The notes: generated by a model not told the origin, from the letters alone. DNA of 64,000 bases from Leucobacter triazinivorans (GCF_004208635.1 NZ_CP035806.1:1736001-1800000), one strand, 5' to 3'. Shown: positions 34,027 to 43,950, counted from the stretch's first letter. Numbers and translations are program-made.

Positions 34027-34952
34027 CTAGCTCCGCCGCTGCCAGGTGAACGTGAGACGGCTCGCCACCAGGCCCACCACCAGCCAGATGCAGAGGTTCA
34101 GCGCGACGAGACCCAGATCCCACGCGCCCGTCTGCTCGATTTCGGCGAAGTGCTCCGGCAAGAACACCGAGCGCATCCCCTGCGCCAGCCACTTCAGCGG
34201 AAACACCCCCGCCGCGTTCTGCAGCCACTCCGGCAGCATCGCGAACTGCAGGTAGACGCCCGAGACGAACTGCAGCAGCAGGACGATCGGGAGCACCACC
34301 GCGGTTGCGCTGCGCGATGAGCGGGGCACCGCCGAGAGCGCGACGCCCAGCAGGGTCATCGTCGCGATCCCGAGCGCGAAGAGCCAGGCGAAGCGCAGCC
34401 AGAGTGCCGGATCGCTCGGCAGCTCGACGCCCAGCACAAGGGCGGCGAAGGCGAGCAGCAGCGCCGTCTGCACGACGGCGGTGATGAGGATCATGCCCGC
34501 CTTGCCGAGGAAGTACGAGACCGGCGACATCGGGGTGCCGCCGAGTCGGCGCAGCCACCCGTCGCTCCGCTCGCGGGCGATGTCGACCGCGAGGTTCTGC
34601 ACCCCCGCCAGCAGCAGACCGGCCGCGACCATGCCGGGCAGGTAGTAGGCCGCCATCGAGATCCCGCCCGTGCCGTCTGGCCGGGCTCCCACGTCGCCGC
34701 TCGATTCGAAGGCGACGCCGAAGATCCCGAGCATCAGGACCGGGAACAGGAAGGTGAAGAAGACCGTGTCCGGAGTGCGGAAGTACCCGCGCAGTTCGAG
34801 CCCCACGGCGCTCCAACCCGCTCGCAGCACTCCGGGCAGGCGATGCCGCGGCTCGGGGACCGGTGCGGGTGCCGGTGCCGGTGCGGGTGCCGACGGGCGG
34901 GCCGGCGAGGTGCCGGGCGCGGTGCGTGCCGCGGGTGATTCCGGTGCTGTGG

Positions 34953-34956
<4 letters not shown>
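34027..34956 (-). CDS. ABC-2 type exporter permease
   Basis: A 309-residue ABC-2 permease. An N-terminal Pro/Ala-rich cytoplasmic segment (about 38 residues) leads to GLELRGYFRTPDTVFFTFLFPVLMLGIFGVAF. The middle has IARERSDGWLRRLGGTPMSPVSYFLGKA, the typical ABC2 membrane loop, with about six helices ending LCIWLVVGLVASRLTFTWQRRS. It is coupled to the ATPase gene by an ATGA overlap. The pair resembles Drr/Nod-type exporters of drugs, lipids or lantibiotics. Substrate unknown. Confidence 0.9.
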
Positions 34957-35825
<869 letters not shown>

Positions 35826-36070
35826 GCTTCCAGACTGCACCGCCGCGGCGCCCGGCGGCAGCGACCGGTCGTGTGATTTCTGCATCCACCGGTCGGTGGA
35901 TGCGTCGTCGCTGTGCACCTCCCGCGCCGCGGCCGTTGCGCGCCGCACTCGGTTTCGGCGGGCGGGTCGGTTCCGCCCGGGGAGGTGGGTGCGGCGACCT
36001 GCCTGTTCGAGACGGCCTCGCGGCCGTCCGCCCCCCCCGCCCCCACCCCCGGGAGGCGAGGTGGCTGACC

Positions 36071-36131
36071 CTTCGCGCGTCAGTAGTGGTCGGCAAAACC
36101 GCGGTTTGGCCGCAACAACTGACGCGCGAAG
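36071..36131. repeat. 61-nt hairpin element (family B, copy 1)
   Basis: 14-nt perfect arms (CTTCGCGCGTCAGT at 36071-36084 and its complement at 36118-36131) enclose a second inner palindrome (AAACCGCGGTTT). A diverged relative lies at 49163-49220 inside the DUF4956 gene. Confidence 0.8.
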
Positions 36132-36141
36132 AGGGGCTCCG

Positions 36142-36297
36142 GTGGTCGAGCGGGCGGCGGTGGCTGAGCGGGCGGAGGTGGTCGAGCGGGCGGCGGTGGC
36201 CGAGCGGGCGGAGGTGGCCGAGCGGGGCGGAGGTGGGCCGAGCGGGCGCAGGTGGGCCGAGCGGGGCGGCGGTGGGCCGAGCGGGCGGAGGCCGTGG
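36142..36297. repeat. 18-bp tandem repeat upstream of threonine aldolase
   Basis: Units of the type GTGGCCGAGCGGGCGGAG start at 36142, 36160, 36178, 36196 and 36214, then continue with slightly irregular spacing to about 36297. The array ends 26 bp before the aldolase start codon. Confidence 0.88.
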
Positions 36298-36323
36298 GCG
36301 TTCCCGCGGCGTAGGCTGGGCGG

Positions 36324-37376
36324 GTGAGCATCGAGACACCGCACGCCACCCCCATCTCCTTCGCTTCGGACAACTACGCCGGAGCGCACCCTGAGGTGCT
36401 CGAGGCCGTCGCGGCCGCGAACACCGGTCACGCACCGGCCTACGGGGCCGACCCCTGGACGGCGCGCTTCGGCGACGTCGTCCGAGACCTCTTCGGTGAG
36501 CAGGCTGAAGCGTTTCCCGTCTTCAACGGCACCGGCGCCAACGTGCTCTCACTACAGGCGTCGCTGCCCCGCTGGGGCGCGGTGATCTGCGCGCAGACCG
36601 CCCACATCAACGTCGACGAGGGCGGGGCGCCCGAGCGGGTCGCCTCGCTCAAGCTGCTCGCGGTGCCCGCCGAGCACGGCAAGCTCACTCCCGAGCTCGT
36701 GGATCGCGAGGCCTGGGGCTGGGGCGACGAGCACCGCGCGCAGCCGCTCGCCGTCTCGATCTCGCAGAGCACCGAGCTGGGCACCTGCTACACGGCCGCA
36801 GAGGTGCGGGCCCTCGCCGACCACGCGCACGAGCGCGGCATGGTGCTGCACATGGATGGTTCGCGCCTCGGCAACGCCGCCGCGCACCTCGGCTGCTCGC
36901 TCGCCGAGATCACGAGCGGGGCCGGGGTCGACGTGCTCAGCCTGGGCGGCACGAAGAACGGCCTGCTCGGGGCAGAGGCGGTCGTCGTGCTGAACCCCGC
37001 TGCCGCGACCGGTCTCCCCTACCTGCGCAAGCTCGATATGCAGCTGGGCTCGAAGATGCGCTTCGTCTCGGCGCAGTTGCTCGCGCTCTATGAGGGGGAT
37101 CTCTGGCTGCGCTCCGCGCGCCACGCGAATTCCATGGCGACGCGGCTGCGCGCGGGACTCGAGACGCTCATCGCCGACGGTGTCGGGATCGACCTCCCCC
37201 ACCCGACGCAGTCGAACGCGGTGTTCGCGGCGCTGCCGCCCGAGGCACAGGCCCGCGCGCACGAGCGGTTCCACTTCTACGACTGGCCGGGCGACGCTTC
37301 GCTCGTGCGCCTCATGTGCGCCTTCGACACCTCTCCGAATGACGTCGACGCGCTGCTCGCAGCGATCGCCGGCTGA
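36324..37376 (+). CDS. Threonine aldolase family protein (low-specificity type)
   Basis: A 350-residue fold-type I PLP enzyme. It has the N-terminal SFASDNYAGAHPEVLEAVAAAN, FPVFNGTGANVLSLQ, HINVDEGGAPE, the PLP Asp178 in LHMDGSRLGNAAAHLG and Schiff-base Lys211 in LSLGGTKNGLLGAEAV. It is expected to cleave L-threonine or allo-threonine to glycine and acetaldehyde. The GTG start was chosen because the conserved N-terminus begins about ten residues later; its ribosome site is weak. The tandem repeat array lies immediately upstream. Confidence 0.93.
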   Translation: MSIETPHATPISFASDNYAGAHPEVLEAVAAANTGHAPAYGADPWTARFGDVVRDLFGEQAEAFPVFNGTGANVLSLQASLPRWGAVICAQTAHINVDEGGAPERVASLKLLAVPAEHGKLTPELVDREAWGWGDEHRAQPLAVSISQSTELGTCYTAAEVRALADHAHERGMVLHMDGSRLGNAAAHLGCSLAEITSGAGVDVLSLGGTKNGLLGAEAVVVLNPAAATGLPYLRKLDMQLGSKMRFVSAQLLALYEGDLWLRSARHANSMATRLRAGLETLIADGVGIDLPHPTQSNAVFAALPPEAQARAHERFHFYDWPGDASLVRLMCAFDTSPNDVDALLAAIAG

Positions 37377-37509
37377 TCCAGGATCGCTCGACGGGGCGCG
37401 GTCGCGACAGCCCGTGGGTTGAGCGAAGCGACGAGGGAGCGGGGGCGGAACCAGAGGATCACTCGGTTTCGTCTCGGCTCCGCCTCGCGCAACCGGCAGG
37501 GCGACTCGC

Positions 37510-38160
37510 TCAAGACGAGGCGAGCCGGTGCGCGAGCTGATCGAGGATCATGCCGAGTCCCACTTCGAACTCGTCGGCGTAGACGTACTCGCGGTCGCTC
37601 GTGAGCGCGCCGACCAGCGCCGCGAGATGCGGATATCCGGCGAGCGCGGGCGCAACCCGGCGCGCGAAGTCGCCGGCGTTCTCCACGCCGGCCGCATCGA
37701 ACGGCAGGGACTGCTCGGTGAGCACGAAGCCAGAGACGTATGCGTCGATCACGGAGAAGGCCTGCGAGGCGAGAAGCAGCGGGAACCCGCCGCGATGCAG
37801 GCAGCCGATCACCGCATCGTGATGCCGCAGCAGGGCCGGACCGGGAGCGCTGCGCGACTCGATCAGCCCGAGCGCCCAGGGGTGCGCCGCGAGCACCTCC
37901 CGCGCCGATCGCGCCCGCAGCTCCATGCCCTCCCGCCACGGGTCGGACTCGCGCGGCAGCACGATCTGCGCGAACACCCAATCGGCGAGACCGTCGAGCA
38001 GCGACTCCTTGCCGTCGACGTGGTGGTAGAGCGACATCGCCTCGACCGAGAGGGCGCGGCCCACGCTCCGCATGCTCACCGCGGTCAGTCCGCCGCGGTC
38101 GGCGACGCCCGCCGCAGCCGCGATGATCCGCTCCGAGCTCAGGGGTTCGCGAGTGGCCAC
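37510..38160 (-). CDS. TetR family regulator (TetR_C_1-like)
   Basis: A 216-residue protein. The N-terminal HTH is LSSERIIAAAAGVADRGGLTAVSMRSVGRALSVEAMSLYHHVDGKESLLDGLADWVFAQI. The C-terminal domain contains HPWALGLIESRSAPGPALLRHHDAVIGCLHRGGFPLLLASQAFSVIDAYVSGFVLTEQ, as in Tet-repressor-type ligand domains. GTG at 38160 has GGAGG 4 nt upstream; a GTG at 38178 adds six residues and covers that site. It is divergent from an oxidoreductase gene with two matching palindromes between them. Confidence 0.92.
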   Translation of the reverse strand: MATREPLSSERIIAAAAGVADRGGLTAVSMRSVGRALSVEAMSLYHHVDGKESLLDGLADWVFAQIVLPRESDPWREGMELRARSAREVLAAHPWALGLIESRSAPGPALLRHHDAVIGCLHRGGFPLLLASQAFSVIDAYVSGFVLTEQSLPFDAAGVENAGDFARRVAPALAGYPHLAALVGALTSDREYVYADEFEVGLGMILDQLAHRLASS

Positions 38161-38202
38161 GCAGCCTCCGTTCCGCACCGTTCTCGCGCCGATAGTTGCG
38201 CA

Positions 38203-38216
38203 CTTACAGGTGTAAG
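38203..38216. promoter_or_regulatory. TetR operator 1
   Basis: CTTACAGGTGTAAG is a 14-bp palindrome in the shared promoter region, 43 bp from the regulator start. It matches the second site at 38236. Confidence 0.82.
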
Positions 38217-38235
38217 GCTATCGTATCCCCACAGA

Positions 38236-38249
38236 CTTACATGCGTAAG
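38236..38249. promoter_or_regulatory. TetR operator 2, overlapping the oxidoreductase ribosome site
   Basis: CTTACATGCGTAAG lies 33 bp (about three helical turns) from operator 1 and overlaps the AAGGAG ribosome site of the oxidoreductase gene. Paired sites of this spacing fit co-repression of both genes. Confidence 0.8.
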
Positions 38250-38257
38250 GAGCCAGC

Positions 38258-39211
38258 ATGCAGGCAGCACTCGCCGGGAGGTACGGGCCGCCGGAGACCC
38301 TCCGCATCGCCGAAATCCCCACCCCCGAGCCCCGCGCCCACGAGGTGCTGGTGCGAGTGGTCGCCACCCCCGTGACCGCGGGAGACGCCCGGATCCGCGC
38401 CGGCCGCTTTCCGCGCGGCTTCGGCCTTCCCGCCCGCCTCGCCCTCGGGCTGCGGGGGCCCCGGCGCCGCGTGCTCGGCGCCGTCTGCTCGGGCGTGATC
38501 GAACGGACGGGCAGCGCGGTCGACCGTTTCGCACCCGGGGACGCGGTCGTCGGCATGACCGGCGGGCGCATGGGCGCTCACGCGGAATACGCCGTGATCG
38601 ACGCGGAACGGCTGGTGCCGAAGCCCGTCGCGCTCTCGCACGACGCAGCTGCCGCAGCGCTCTTCGGGGGCACCACCGCGTTGTACTTCCTGCGGGATCG
38701 CGTCGGCCTGCACACCGGGCAGCGCCTGCTCGTGAACGGCGCGTCCGGCTCGGTCGGCAGCGCCGCGGTGCAGCTGGGCCGCGCGCTGGGCGCCGAGGTC
38801 ACCGCCGTGACGAGCGGCCGCAATCGCGAGCTCGCCACGGAGCTCGGCGCAGCCGAGGTCATCGACTACACCACGACTCCGATCGTCGAGTGGGGCGGCG
38901 ACTCCGACGTGGTCTTCGACGCCGTGGGCACGATCACCCGCTCCAGCGGACAGCGACTGCTCGCACCTGGCGGGGCGCTGGTGCTCGCGGTCGCAAGCCT
39001 CGCCGACACGATCCGCGCCCGAGGCCGCGTCTTCGCGGGACCGGCTCCCGAACGTGCCGCGGACTTCGAGCTGCTGCTCGATCTCGTCGCCCGGGGCCGG
39101 TTCGATCCGGTGGTGCGCACGCTCGACGGTCTCGATGCGATTCCCGAGGCGCACCGCATCGTGGACAGCGGGCGCAAGATCGGCAACCTCGTCGTACGCC
39201 TGGCGGAGTGA
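38258..39211 (+). CDS. NADPH:quinone reductase-like medium-chain oxidoreductase
   Basis: A 317-residue MDR-superfamily protein. It has the GroES-like N-terminal barrel (MQAALAGRYGPPETLRIAEIPTP), VLGAVCSGVIERTGSAVDRFAPGDAVVGM, and the NADPH Rossmann loop LLVNGASGSVGSAAVQLGRALGAEVTAVTS. Zinc-ligand Cys and His residues of alcohol dehydrogenases are absent, so it is the quinone-oxidoreductase type. It would reduce quinones, enones or similar electrophiles. Regulation by the divergent TetR protein through two operators is likely, with an electrophile as inducer. Confidence 0.93.
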   Translation: MQAALAGRYGPPETLRIAEIPTPEPRAHEVLVRVVATPVTAGDARIRAGRFPRGFGLPARLALGLRGPRRRVLGAVCSGVIERTGSAVDRFAPGDAVVGMTGGRMGAHAEYAVIDAERLVPKPVALSHDAAAAALFGGTTALYFLRDRVGLHTGQRLLVNGASGSVGSAAVQLGRALGAEVTAVTSGRNRELATELGAAEVIDYTTTPIVEWGGDSDVVFDAVGTITRSSGQRLLAPGGALVLAVASLADTIRARGRVFAGPAPERAADFELLLDLVARGRFDPVVRTLDGLDAIPEAHRIVDSGRKIGNLVVRLAE

Positions 39212-39220
39212 GACGCGCGG

Positions 39221-39835
39221 CTACACACCGACGCCACCGAAGACGAGGCGCGCCGCGATCACGAGCATCACGACCGCGACCACCCAGTCGAGCACCTGCC
39301 ACGCACGTGGCGTGGCGAAGAAGCGGGTGAGCGCCCGCGCCCCGTAGCCGAGCAGGAAGAACCAGGCGATGCTCGCGAGCGCGCCGCCGAGCACGAACCA
39401 CCAGCGCTCCGGATCGCCCTGCGCGTTGCCGATCGACCCCATGAGCACCATGGTGTCGAGATAGACGTGCGGGTTGAGATACGTGATCGCGAGGCAGGCG
39501 AGGATCGTGCGCTTCAGCGATCCCTCGGATCCCTCGCCCGCCACCAGCACCTCCGGCCGCATCGCCCGTCGCGCCGCGGCCCAGGCGTACCAGAGCAGGA
39601 ACGCGACACCGCCCCAGCGCACGATCTCGAGCAGGATCGGCGCGCGCTGCACCACGAAGCCGATCCCGGCCACGCCCAGCAGCTCGAGCAGCGCGTCGGT
39701 GAGGCCGCAGATCAGCGCCACCGGCAGCACGTGCTCGCGGCGGATCCCCTGGCGCAGCACGAAGGCGTTCTGCGCGCCGATGGCCACGATGAGGGAGAGC
39801 CCGCTGCCGGCGCCGACGAGAAGAGGAACGATCAC
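39221..39835 (-). CDS. lysE: LysE/ArgO family amino acid exporter
   Basis: A 204-residue membrane protein with about six helices. Family motifs are GLSLIVAIGAQNAFVLRQGIRREHV, ICGLTDALLELLGVAG, GGVAFLLWYAWAAARRA, and TYLNPHVYLDTMVLMGSIG. It exports basic amino acids (lysine, arginine) and is divergent from a LysG/ArgP-type activator. This matches the Corynebacterium lysE-lysG arrangement. Confidence 0.95.
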   Translation of the reverse strand: MIVPLLVGAGSGLSLIVAIGAQNAFVLRQGIRREHVLPVALICGLTDALLELLGVAGIGFVVQRAPILLEIVRWGGVAFLLWYAWAAARRAMRPEVLVAGEGSEGSLKRTILACLAITYLNPHVYLDTMVLMGSIGNAQGDPERWWFVLGGALASIAWFFLLGYGARALTRFFATPRAWQVLDWVVAVVMLVIAARLVFGGVGV

Positions 39836-39906
39836 CCTGATGACGCTACGGCGTGCGGCACCGGATCCTCCACTTCAGCATCCCTCAACTTCGTGAAGTA
39901 ACATAA

Positions 39907-39926
39907 GACTTGCTTCACAACAAGTC
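39907..39926. promoter_or_regulatory. Inverted repeat between lysE and lysG
   Basis: GACTTG-CTTCACAA-CAAGTC lies in the 113-bp divergent promoter region. A second palindrome, ACTTCGTGAAGT, lies at 39888-39899. Either could be the LysG binding site (LysR-type T-N11-A geometry). Confidence 0.6.
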
Positions 39927-39948
39927 TTCCACCGCGGAGGAGTGGCCA

Positions 39949-40833
39949 ATGGATCTGCCGATCGAGCACCTGGCCACCTTCGCCGCGATCGTGGAGCAGG
40001 GCAGCTTCGAGGGGGCCGCGCGACAGCTGCACATCACCCCCTCGGCCGTGAGCCAGCGCGTGCGCGCCATGGAACAGCGCATCGGCGCGGTGCTGCTGCG
40101 CCGCAGCCGCCCCGTCGAGGTGACCGAGGCGGGCACCGCCGTGCTGCGTGCGGCACGGCAGGTCGAGCGGATCGCCGGAGACCTCGCGGCCGAACTCGGC
40201 CAGGGATCGACGGGCGGATCGCTGATCCCGATCGTGGTGAACGCCGACTCGCTGGCCACCTGGTTCGTTCCCGCGCTCGCCCGCGCGGCTCGGGAGACCG
40301 GTGCGCGCTTCGAGGTGATCCGGGCCGACGAGACGCTCTCGACCGACCACCTGCGGCGCGGTGCGGCGATGGCCGCCGTCACCGCGACGCGCGAGCCCGT
40401 CCCGGGGTGCACCGTCGCTCGGCTGGGAGTGGATCGCTACCGCGCGGTCGCCAGCCCGGCGTTCGCCGCGCAGCACTTCCCCGACGGGCCGGGCGTCGAG
40501 GCGCTGCGCGGCGCGACGATGATCGAGTTCGACCGGCACGACATCTTCCAGCAGCGCTTTCTCCGCCGCATCAGCCGATCCGGCATCGTCCCCCCGCGCC
40601 ACTACGTGCCCTCGTCGTCGGAGTTCGCGCTCGCGGTCGAGCTCGGCATGGGGTGGGGCATGCTGCCGGCCCTGCAGTGCGCCGACGCCCTCGCCGAGGG
40701 GCGCCTGGTCGAGGTCTCGCCGGGAACCGTGATCGAACTGCCGCTCTACTGGCAGCGGTGGAACCTGAGCTCCCCCGTGCTCGACGCCCTGTCCGCGATC
40801 GTGGCCGAGGAGGCGGGCGCGGCGCTCGGTTGA
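39949..40833 (+). CDS. lysG: LysR family regulator, LysG/ArgP type
   Basis: A 294-residue protein. The N-terminal HTH is DLPIEHLATFAAIVEQGSFEGAARQLHITPSAVSQRVRAMEQRIGAVLLRR, the ArgP/LysG version of the LysR domain. The effector domain includes VVNADSLATWFVPALA, ATREPVPGCTVARLGVDRYRAVASPAF and YVPSSSEFALAVELGMGWGMLPA. ATG at 39949 follows GGAGGAG. It should activate the divergent exporter gene when lysine or arginine accumulates. Confidence 0.94.
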   Translation: MDLPIEHLATFAAIVEQGSFEGAARQLHITPSAVSQRVRAMEQRIGAVLLRRSRPVEVTEAGTAVLRAARQVERIAGDLAAELGQGSTGGSLIPIVVNADSLATWFVPALARAARETGARFEVIRADETLSTDHLRRGAAMAAVTATREPVPGCTVARLGVDRYRAVASPAFAAQHFPDGPGVEALRGATMIEFDRHDIFQQRFLRRISRSGIVPPRHYVPSSSEFALAVELGMGWGMLPALQCADALAEGRLVEVSPGTVIELPLYWQRWNLSSPVLDALSAIVAEEAGAALG

Positions 40834-40966
40834 GACGGGCGCGGGCGCGAGGCGCGGGGGTCGGGGACGAGGCGCGGGACGGGGCCTCGCGCAGCGCTAC
40901 GCTGGTGGGAGCGCTCCGAGGAGGATCCATGACGCACGACGCCCCGCCCGGCACCCCCGGATCCCG

Positions 40967-41887
40967 GTGATGCTCGGCGTGCTGCAGGGCTTCGCGCTGA
41001 TCCTCGGCATCATCGGCGCGGGCTACCTGGCTGCGCTCTTCCGAGTGGTCGAGGGCGAACAGCGCCGGGTGCTCAACAACGTCGCCTTCTTCGTCGCCAC
41101 CCCGGCCCTGCTCTTCTCGGTGCTGCGGCAGAGCGACCCCGGAGTGATCGCTTCCCCGGTGATCCTGGTGACGAGCGCGGCCGCGATCCTCGCGGCGTCG
41201 CTGTTCACCGGCGCGTCACGCCTGTGGTTCCGCAGGGATCTGGCCGGCACGACGCTGGGCGCCACCTGCGCCGGCTACGTCAACTCGAACAATCTCGGCC
41301 TGCCCGTCGCCGTCTACATCCTGGGCGACGCCGCCTACGTGGCCCCGCTGCTGCTCGTGCAGCTGGTCGTCTTCTCGCCCGCGATCCTCGCGATCCTCGA
41401 ATCCACCCGCGGCAATCAGCGGGGCGCGCTCGTCGCGCTGGGGCGCGCGGCGTCGAACCCGATCATCATCGCATCGGTGCTGGGGCTGGTCGTCGCGCTC
41501 GTCGGAGTGCCGATGCCCGAGCTCCTGATGGGGCCGATCGACATGCTCGGCGCCGCCGCGATCCCGATGGTGCTGCTGAGCTTCGGGATGTCGCTGCGCG
41601 GCCAGCGCGCACTGCAGCCGGGAACCGGTCGCTCGGCGGTGTTCGCGGCCACGGCACTCAAGGTGCTGGTGATGCCGCTGATCGCCTGGGCGCTCGCCGC
41701 CGCCTTCGGCCTCGGCCCGCACGAGGTGTTCGTCGCCACCACCATCGCGGCGCTGCCGACCGCGCAGAACGTCTACAACTACGCCGCCACCTACCGCCGC
41801 GCCGAGACGATGGTGCGCGACACGGTGTTCCTCACCACCTTCGCCTCGCTGCCGGTGATCGCGGGCATCGCCTGGCTGCTCGGGTGA
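40967..41887 (+). CDS. AEC family transporter
   Basis: A 306-residue (305 from the next ATG) membrane protein with about ten helices. It starts LGVLQGFALILGIIGAGYLAALF and has VLNNVAFFVATPALLFSVLRQSD, GYVNSNNLGLPVAVYILGD, GAAAIPMVLLSFGMSLRG, and a C-terminal ALPTAQNVYNYAATYRRAE. The auxin efflux carrier family moves malate, malonate or other small organic acids in bacteria. GTG 40967 and ATG 40970 are both possible starts. Substrate unknown. Confidence 0.93.
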   Translation: MMLGVLQGFALILGIIGAGYLAALFRVVEGEQRRVLNNVAFFVATPALLFSVLRQSDPGVIASPVILVTSAAAILAASLFTGASRLWFRRDLAGTTLGATCAGYVNSNNLGLPVAVYILGDAAYVAPLLLVQLVVFSPAILAILESTRGNQRGALVALGRAASNPIIIASVLGLVVALVGVPMPELLMGPIDMLGAAAIPMVLLSFGMSLRGQRALQPGTGRSAVFAATALKVLVMPLIAWALAAAFGLGPHEVFVATTIAALPTAQNVYNYAATYRRAETMVRDTVFLTTFASLPVIAGIAWLLG

Positions 41888-42079
41888 ATCGATCTGTCGC
41901 TCGATCGGCGGATGCCGCGCGTTCGGACGGCCGGGGTGCAGCGCGGGCCGCGCCCCGGCGGTCCGCGTCGGGACCGCCCCCAGACCTGCGGCATCCCCAG
42001 GAATAGCGCGGGCGGCGTCCGCGTTGCACGTGTGCGGAACCCACCGGGCGAATCCGCCCCACACGCACCGAGGAGTACT

Positions 42080-42655
42080 GTGACCCCGCGCAGCGCACAC
42101 ACCAGCGCCCCCGTTCTCGACACGCTCGCCGAGCGCTGGAGCCCACGCTCCTTCGACGGCGAGCACACCTTTCCGGAGGGCGCGCTGCGCGGCGTGCTCG
42201 AGGCGGCGCGCTGGGCGCCGAGCGCCAACAACTCGCAGCCCTGGCGCTTCATCGTCGCCCGCCGGGGCGGCGCCTCATTCGCGCGGATCGCACAGGCGCT
42301 GGCGGGCTCCAACCGGCAGTGGGCCGGTCGGGCCGCGGCGCTCATCGTCAACCTCGCCGAGGTCGCCGACGCCGACGGCGCTCCCCGCCCCTGGGCCGAG
42401 TACGATCTCGGCCAGGCGGTCGCGCACCTCAGCGTGCAGGCGCACTCCGAAGGCTTCTCTACCCACCAGATGGGCGGGTTCGACCGCGAGGCGATCCGCA
42501 CCGCCTTCGATCTCGACGAGCGCCTGATCCCCGTGTCGATCACCGCGATCGGGATGCTGGGCAACCCGGCGCAGCTGCCCGAGCCGCTCCGCGAGCGCGA
42601 GATCGCGCCGCGCACGCGGAAGGCGCTCGAGGATCTCGTGCTCGCGCGCGACTGA
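42080..42655 (+). CDS. Nitroreductase family protein
   Basis: A 191-residue FMN enzyme. RWSPRSFDGEHTFPEGALRGVLEAARWAPSANNSQPWRFIVARRG is the canonical nitroreductase N-terminus with FMN-binding Arg and Ser-Asn-Asn. YDLGQAVAHLSVQAHSEGFSTHQMGGF is the second conserved block. GTG at 42080 has GAGGAG 4 nt upstream. Substrate cannot be told; the family reduces nitroaromatics, enones or flavins with NAD(P)H. Confidence 0.94.
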   Translation: MTPRSAHTSAPVLDTLAERWSPRSFDGEHTFPEGALRGVLEAARWAPSANNSQPWRFIVARRGGASFARIAQALAGSNRQWAGRAAALIVNLAEVADADGAPRPWAEYDLGQAVAHLSVQAHSEGFSTHQMGGFDREAIRTAFDLDERLIPVSITAIGMLGNPAQLPEPLREREIAPRTRKALEDLVLARD

Positions 42656-42712
42656 CGCGCATCGCGGTGCACGGGGTCGTCCCGCGCAACCGCAGGCCCG
42701 AACGAGCGCCGC

Positions 42713-43504
42713 TCAGTCGAGCATGTCGCTCTGATCGATGACCGATTCCACGGTCTCGATCAGTGCGCGCTTCGACGCGTAGAGCGGGTGCGCAGGATCG
42801 TCCGCCTCGGTCGGCAGACCGAGCGCCGCGGCGGCCTCGAGAGTATTGGCGCCCGCGCAGGCGACGATCGTGTCCTCCGACAACTCGGGGAACTGCTCGG
42901 CCACCTGCTCTGCAATCTTCGCCGACGCCACGAGCAGGGCATTGATGCGGCCGGACTCGATGTCCTCGCGGATATGCACCGATGCCGGCACGCCGACCGT
43001 GCGGAAGGCGAGCACCTGGGTGACGTCATGGCCGCGACTCATGAGCCCCTGCGTGAGGACCGGGATTGCGACGTCCGAGCGCAGCGTGAGCACGCGGAGC
43101 CGCTCGTCGGTGTCGATCTCCGACCACTCCTCGAGCAGCGCGTGCGTGCTGTTCTCGCGGACGGGAGTGCGGGTGATGTGGTAGCCGGCGTCACGAAACG
43201 CGACCGCCGTCGCTTCGCCGACGACCGCCACCTTGGTCTCGGGCGGGATCACGGCGTTGTGGTGCGCCAGGACGTCTGCGACGGTGGAACTCGTCGCCGT
43301 CATCCAGTCGAATCGACCGGCCTCGAGCTCCTTCAGCGCCTCCACGAGCTTGTCTTCTTCGCTCGTGTGGGAAAAATCTACCAGCGGTGCGATGACCGTG
43401 TGGGCCCCCTGCTCGCGCAGCGCCTTCGAGACCAGGTCTCCCCAGGTTCCTCCCCTGGGCACCAGGACACGCAGGCCACCGAGCGGTTTCGCCTCAGCCG
43501 ACAT
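42713..43504 (-). CDS. hemD: Uroporphyrinogen-III synthase
   Basis: A 263-residue two-lobed HemD-fold protein. GLRVLVPRGGTWGDLVSKALREQGAHTVIAPLVDF opens lobe 1. ATSSTVADVL and VAVVGEATAVAFRDAGYHITRTP follow, and NALLVASAKIAEQVAEQF is the second-lobe signature. It closes hydroxymethylbilane to uroporphyrinogen III in haem and sirohaem synthesis. ATG at 43504 is preferred to an in-frame GTG/ATG 9 nt upstream. It is away from other hem genes, though a protoporphyrinogen-oxidase-like gene lies 1.4 kb upstream. Confidence 0.88.
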   Translation of the reverse strand: MSAEAKPLGGLRVLVPRGGTWGDLVSKALREQGAHTVIAPLVDFSHTSEEDKLVEALKELEAGRFDWMTATSSTVADVLAHHNAVIPPETKVAVVGEATAVAFRDAGYHITRTPVRENSTHALLEEWSEIDTDERLRVLTLRSDVAIPVLTQGLMSRGHDVTQVLAFRTVGVPASVHIREDIESGRINALLVASAKIAEQVAEQFPELSEDTIVACAGANTLEAAAALGLPTEADDPAHPLYASKRALIETVESVIDQSDMLD

Positions 43505-43689
43505 ACACCCCACTCACTCGACACCAACACAACAGGCCATACGATCAGTCGTTCATGGACCAACGGTATGGCCGTTCGCGGTTTTCCGCTGATCCCTATT
43601 CTGACCCCGCCGCACGTCGGAAGCAAAACGAGCGCTATCGCGCACGTGAACGCAACCGAAATGTGACCTACGGGTCGAGCGCGGGCGCG

Positions 43690-43950
43690 CTACCGCAGGC
43701 GCTTCGCGATCGCGCTCGCCGCGCCCCACACGACGAGTCCCGCCGTGGCGGCCACGCCGGCCACTCCGACGGCGAACCCGAGCGGGTTGCGCCGCTTCTG
43801 CTCACCGATGCGCACCTTCGCGTCGGCCACGGCGTCGTCGATCCGCTGCGCGTAGTTGAGCCGATCCTTCAGCTGCGAGAGCGTGTCGTACAGTTCTGCG
43901 CGGGCTGCGGCGGCCTCTGCGACGCCGCGCTGCCTCTCGTGTGCGGTCAT
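43690..43950 (-). CDS. DUF3618 family protein
   Basis: An 86-residue protein. A helical N-terminus (RAELYDTLSQLKDRLNYAQRIDDAVADAKVRI) precedes NPLGFAVGVAGVAATAGLVVWGAASAIA, a membrane helix. This is the DUF3618 layout. It overlaps the holin-like gene by 4 bp and completes a three-gene envelope operon conserved in actinobacteria. Function unknown. Confidence 0.9.
   Translation of the reverse strand: MTAHERQRGVAEAAAARAELYDTLSQLKDRLNYAQRIDDAVADAKVRIGEQKRRNPLGFAVGVAGVAATAGLVVWGAASAIAKRLR

Larger units (their letters stand above)
35826..36323. other. Gene-free region with a hairpin element and 18-bp tandem repeats
   Basis: About 500 bp separates the divergent ABC ATPase and threonine aldolase genes. 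It contains the family B hairpin (36071-36131) and an 18-bp tandem array (36142-36297). The first 240 bp, next to the ATPase start, presumably holds its promoter. I see no believable gene here. Confidence 0.7.
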
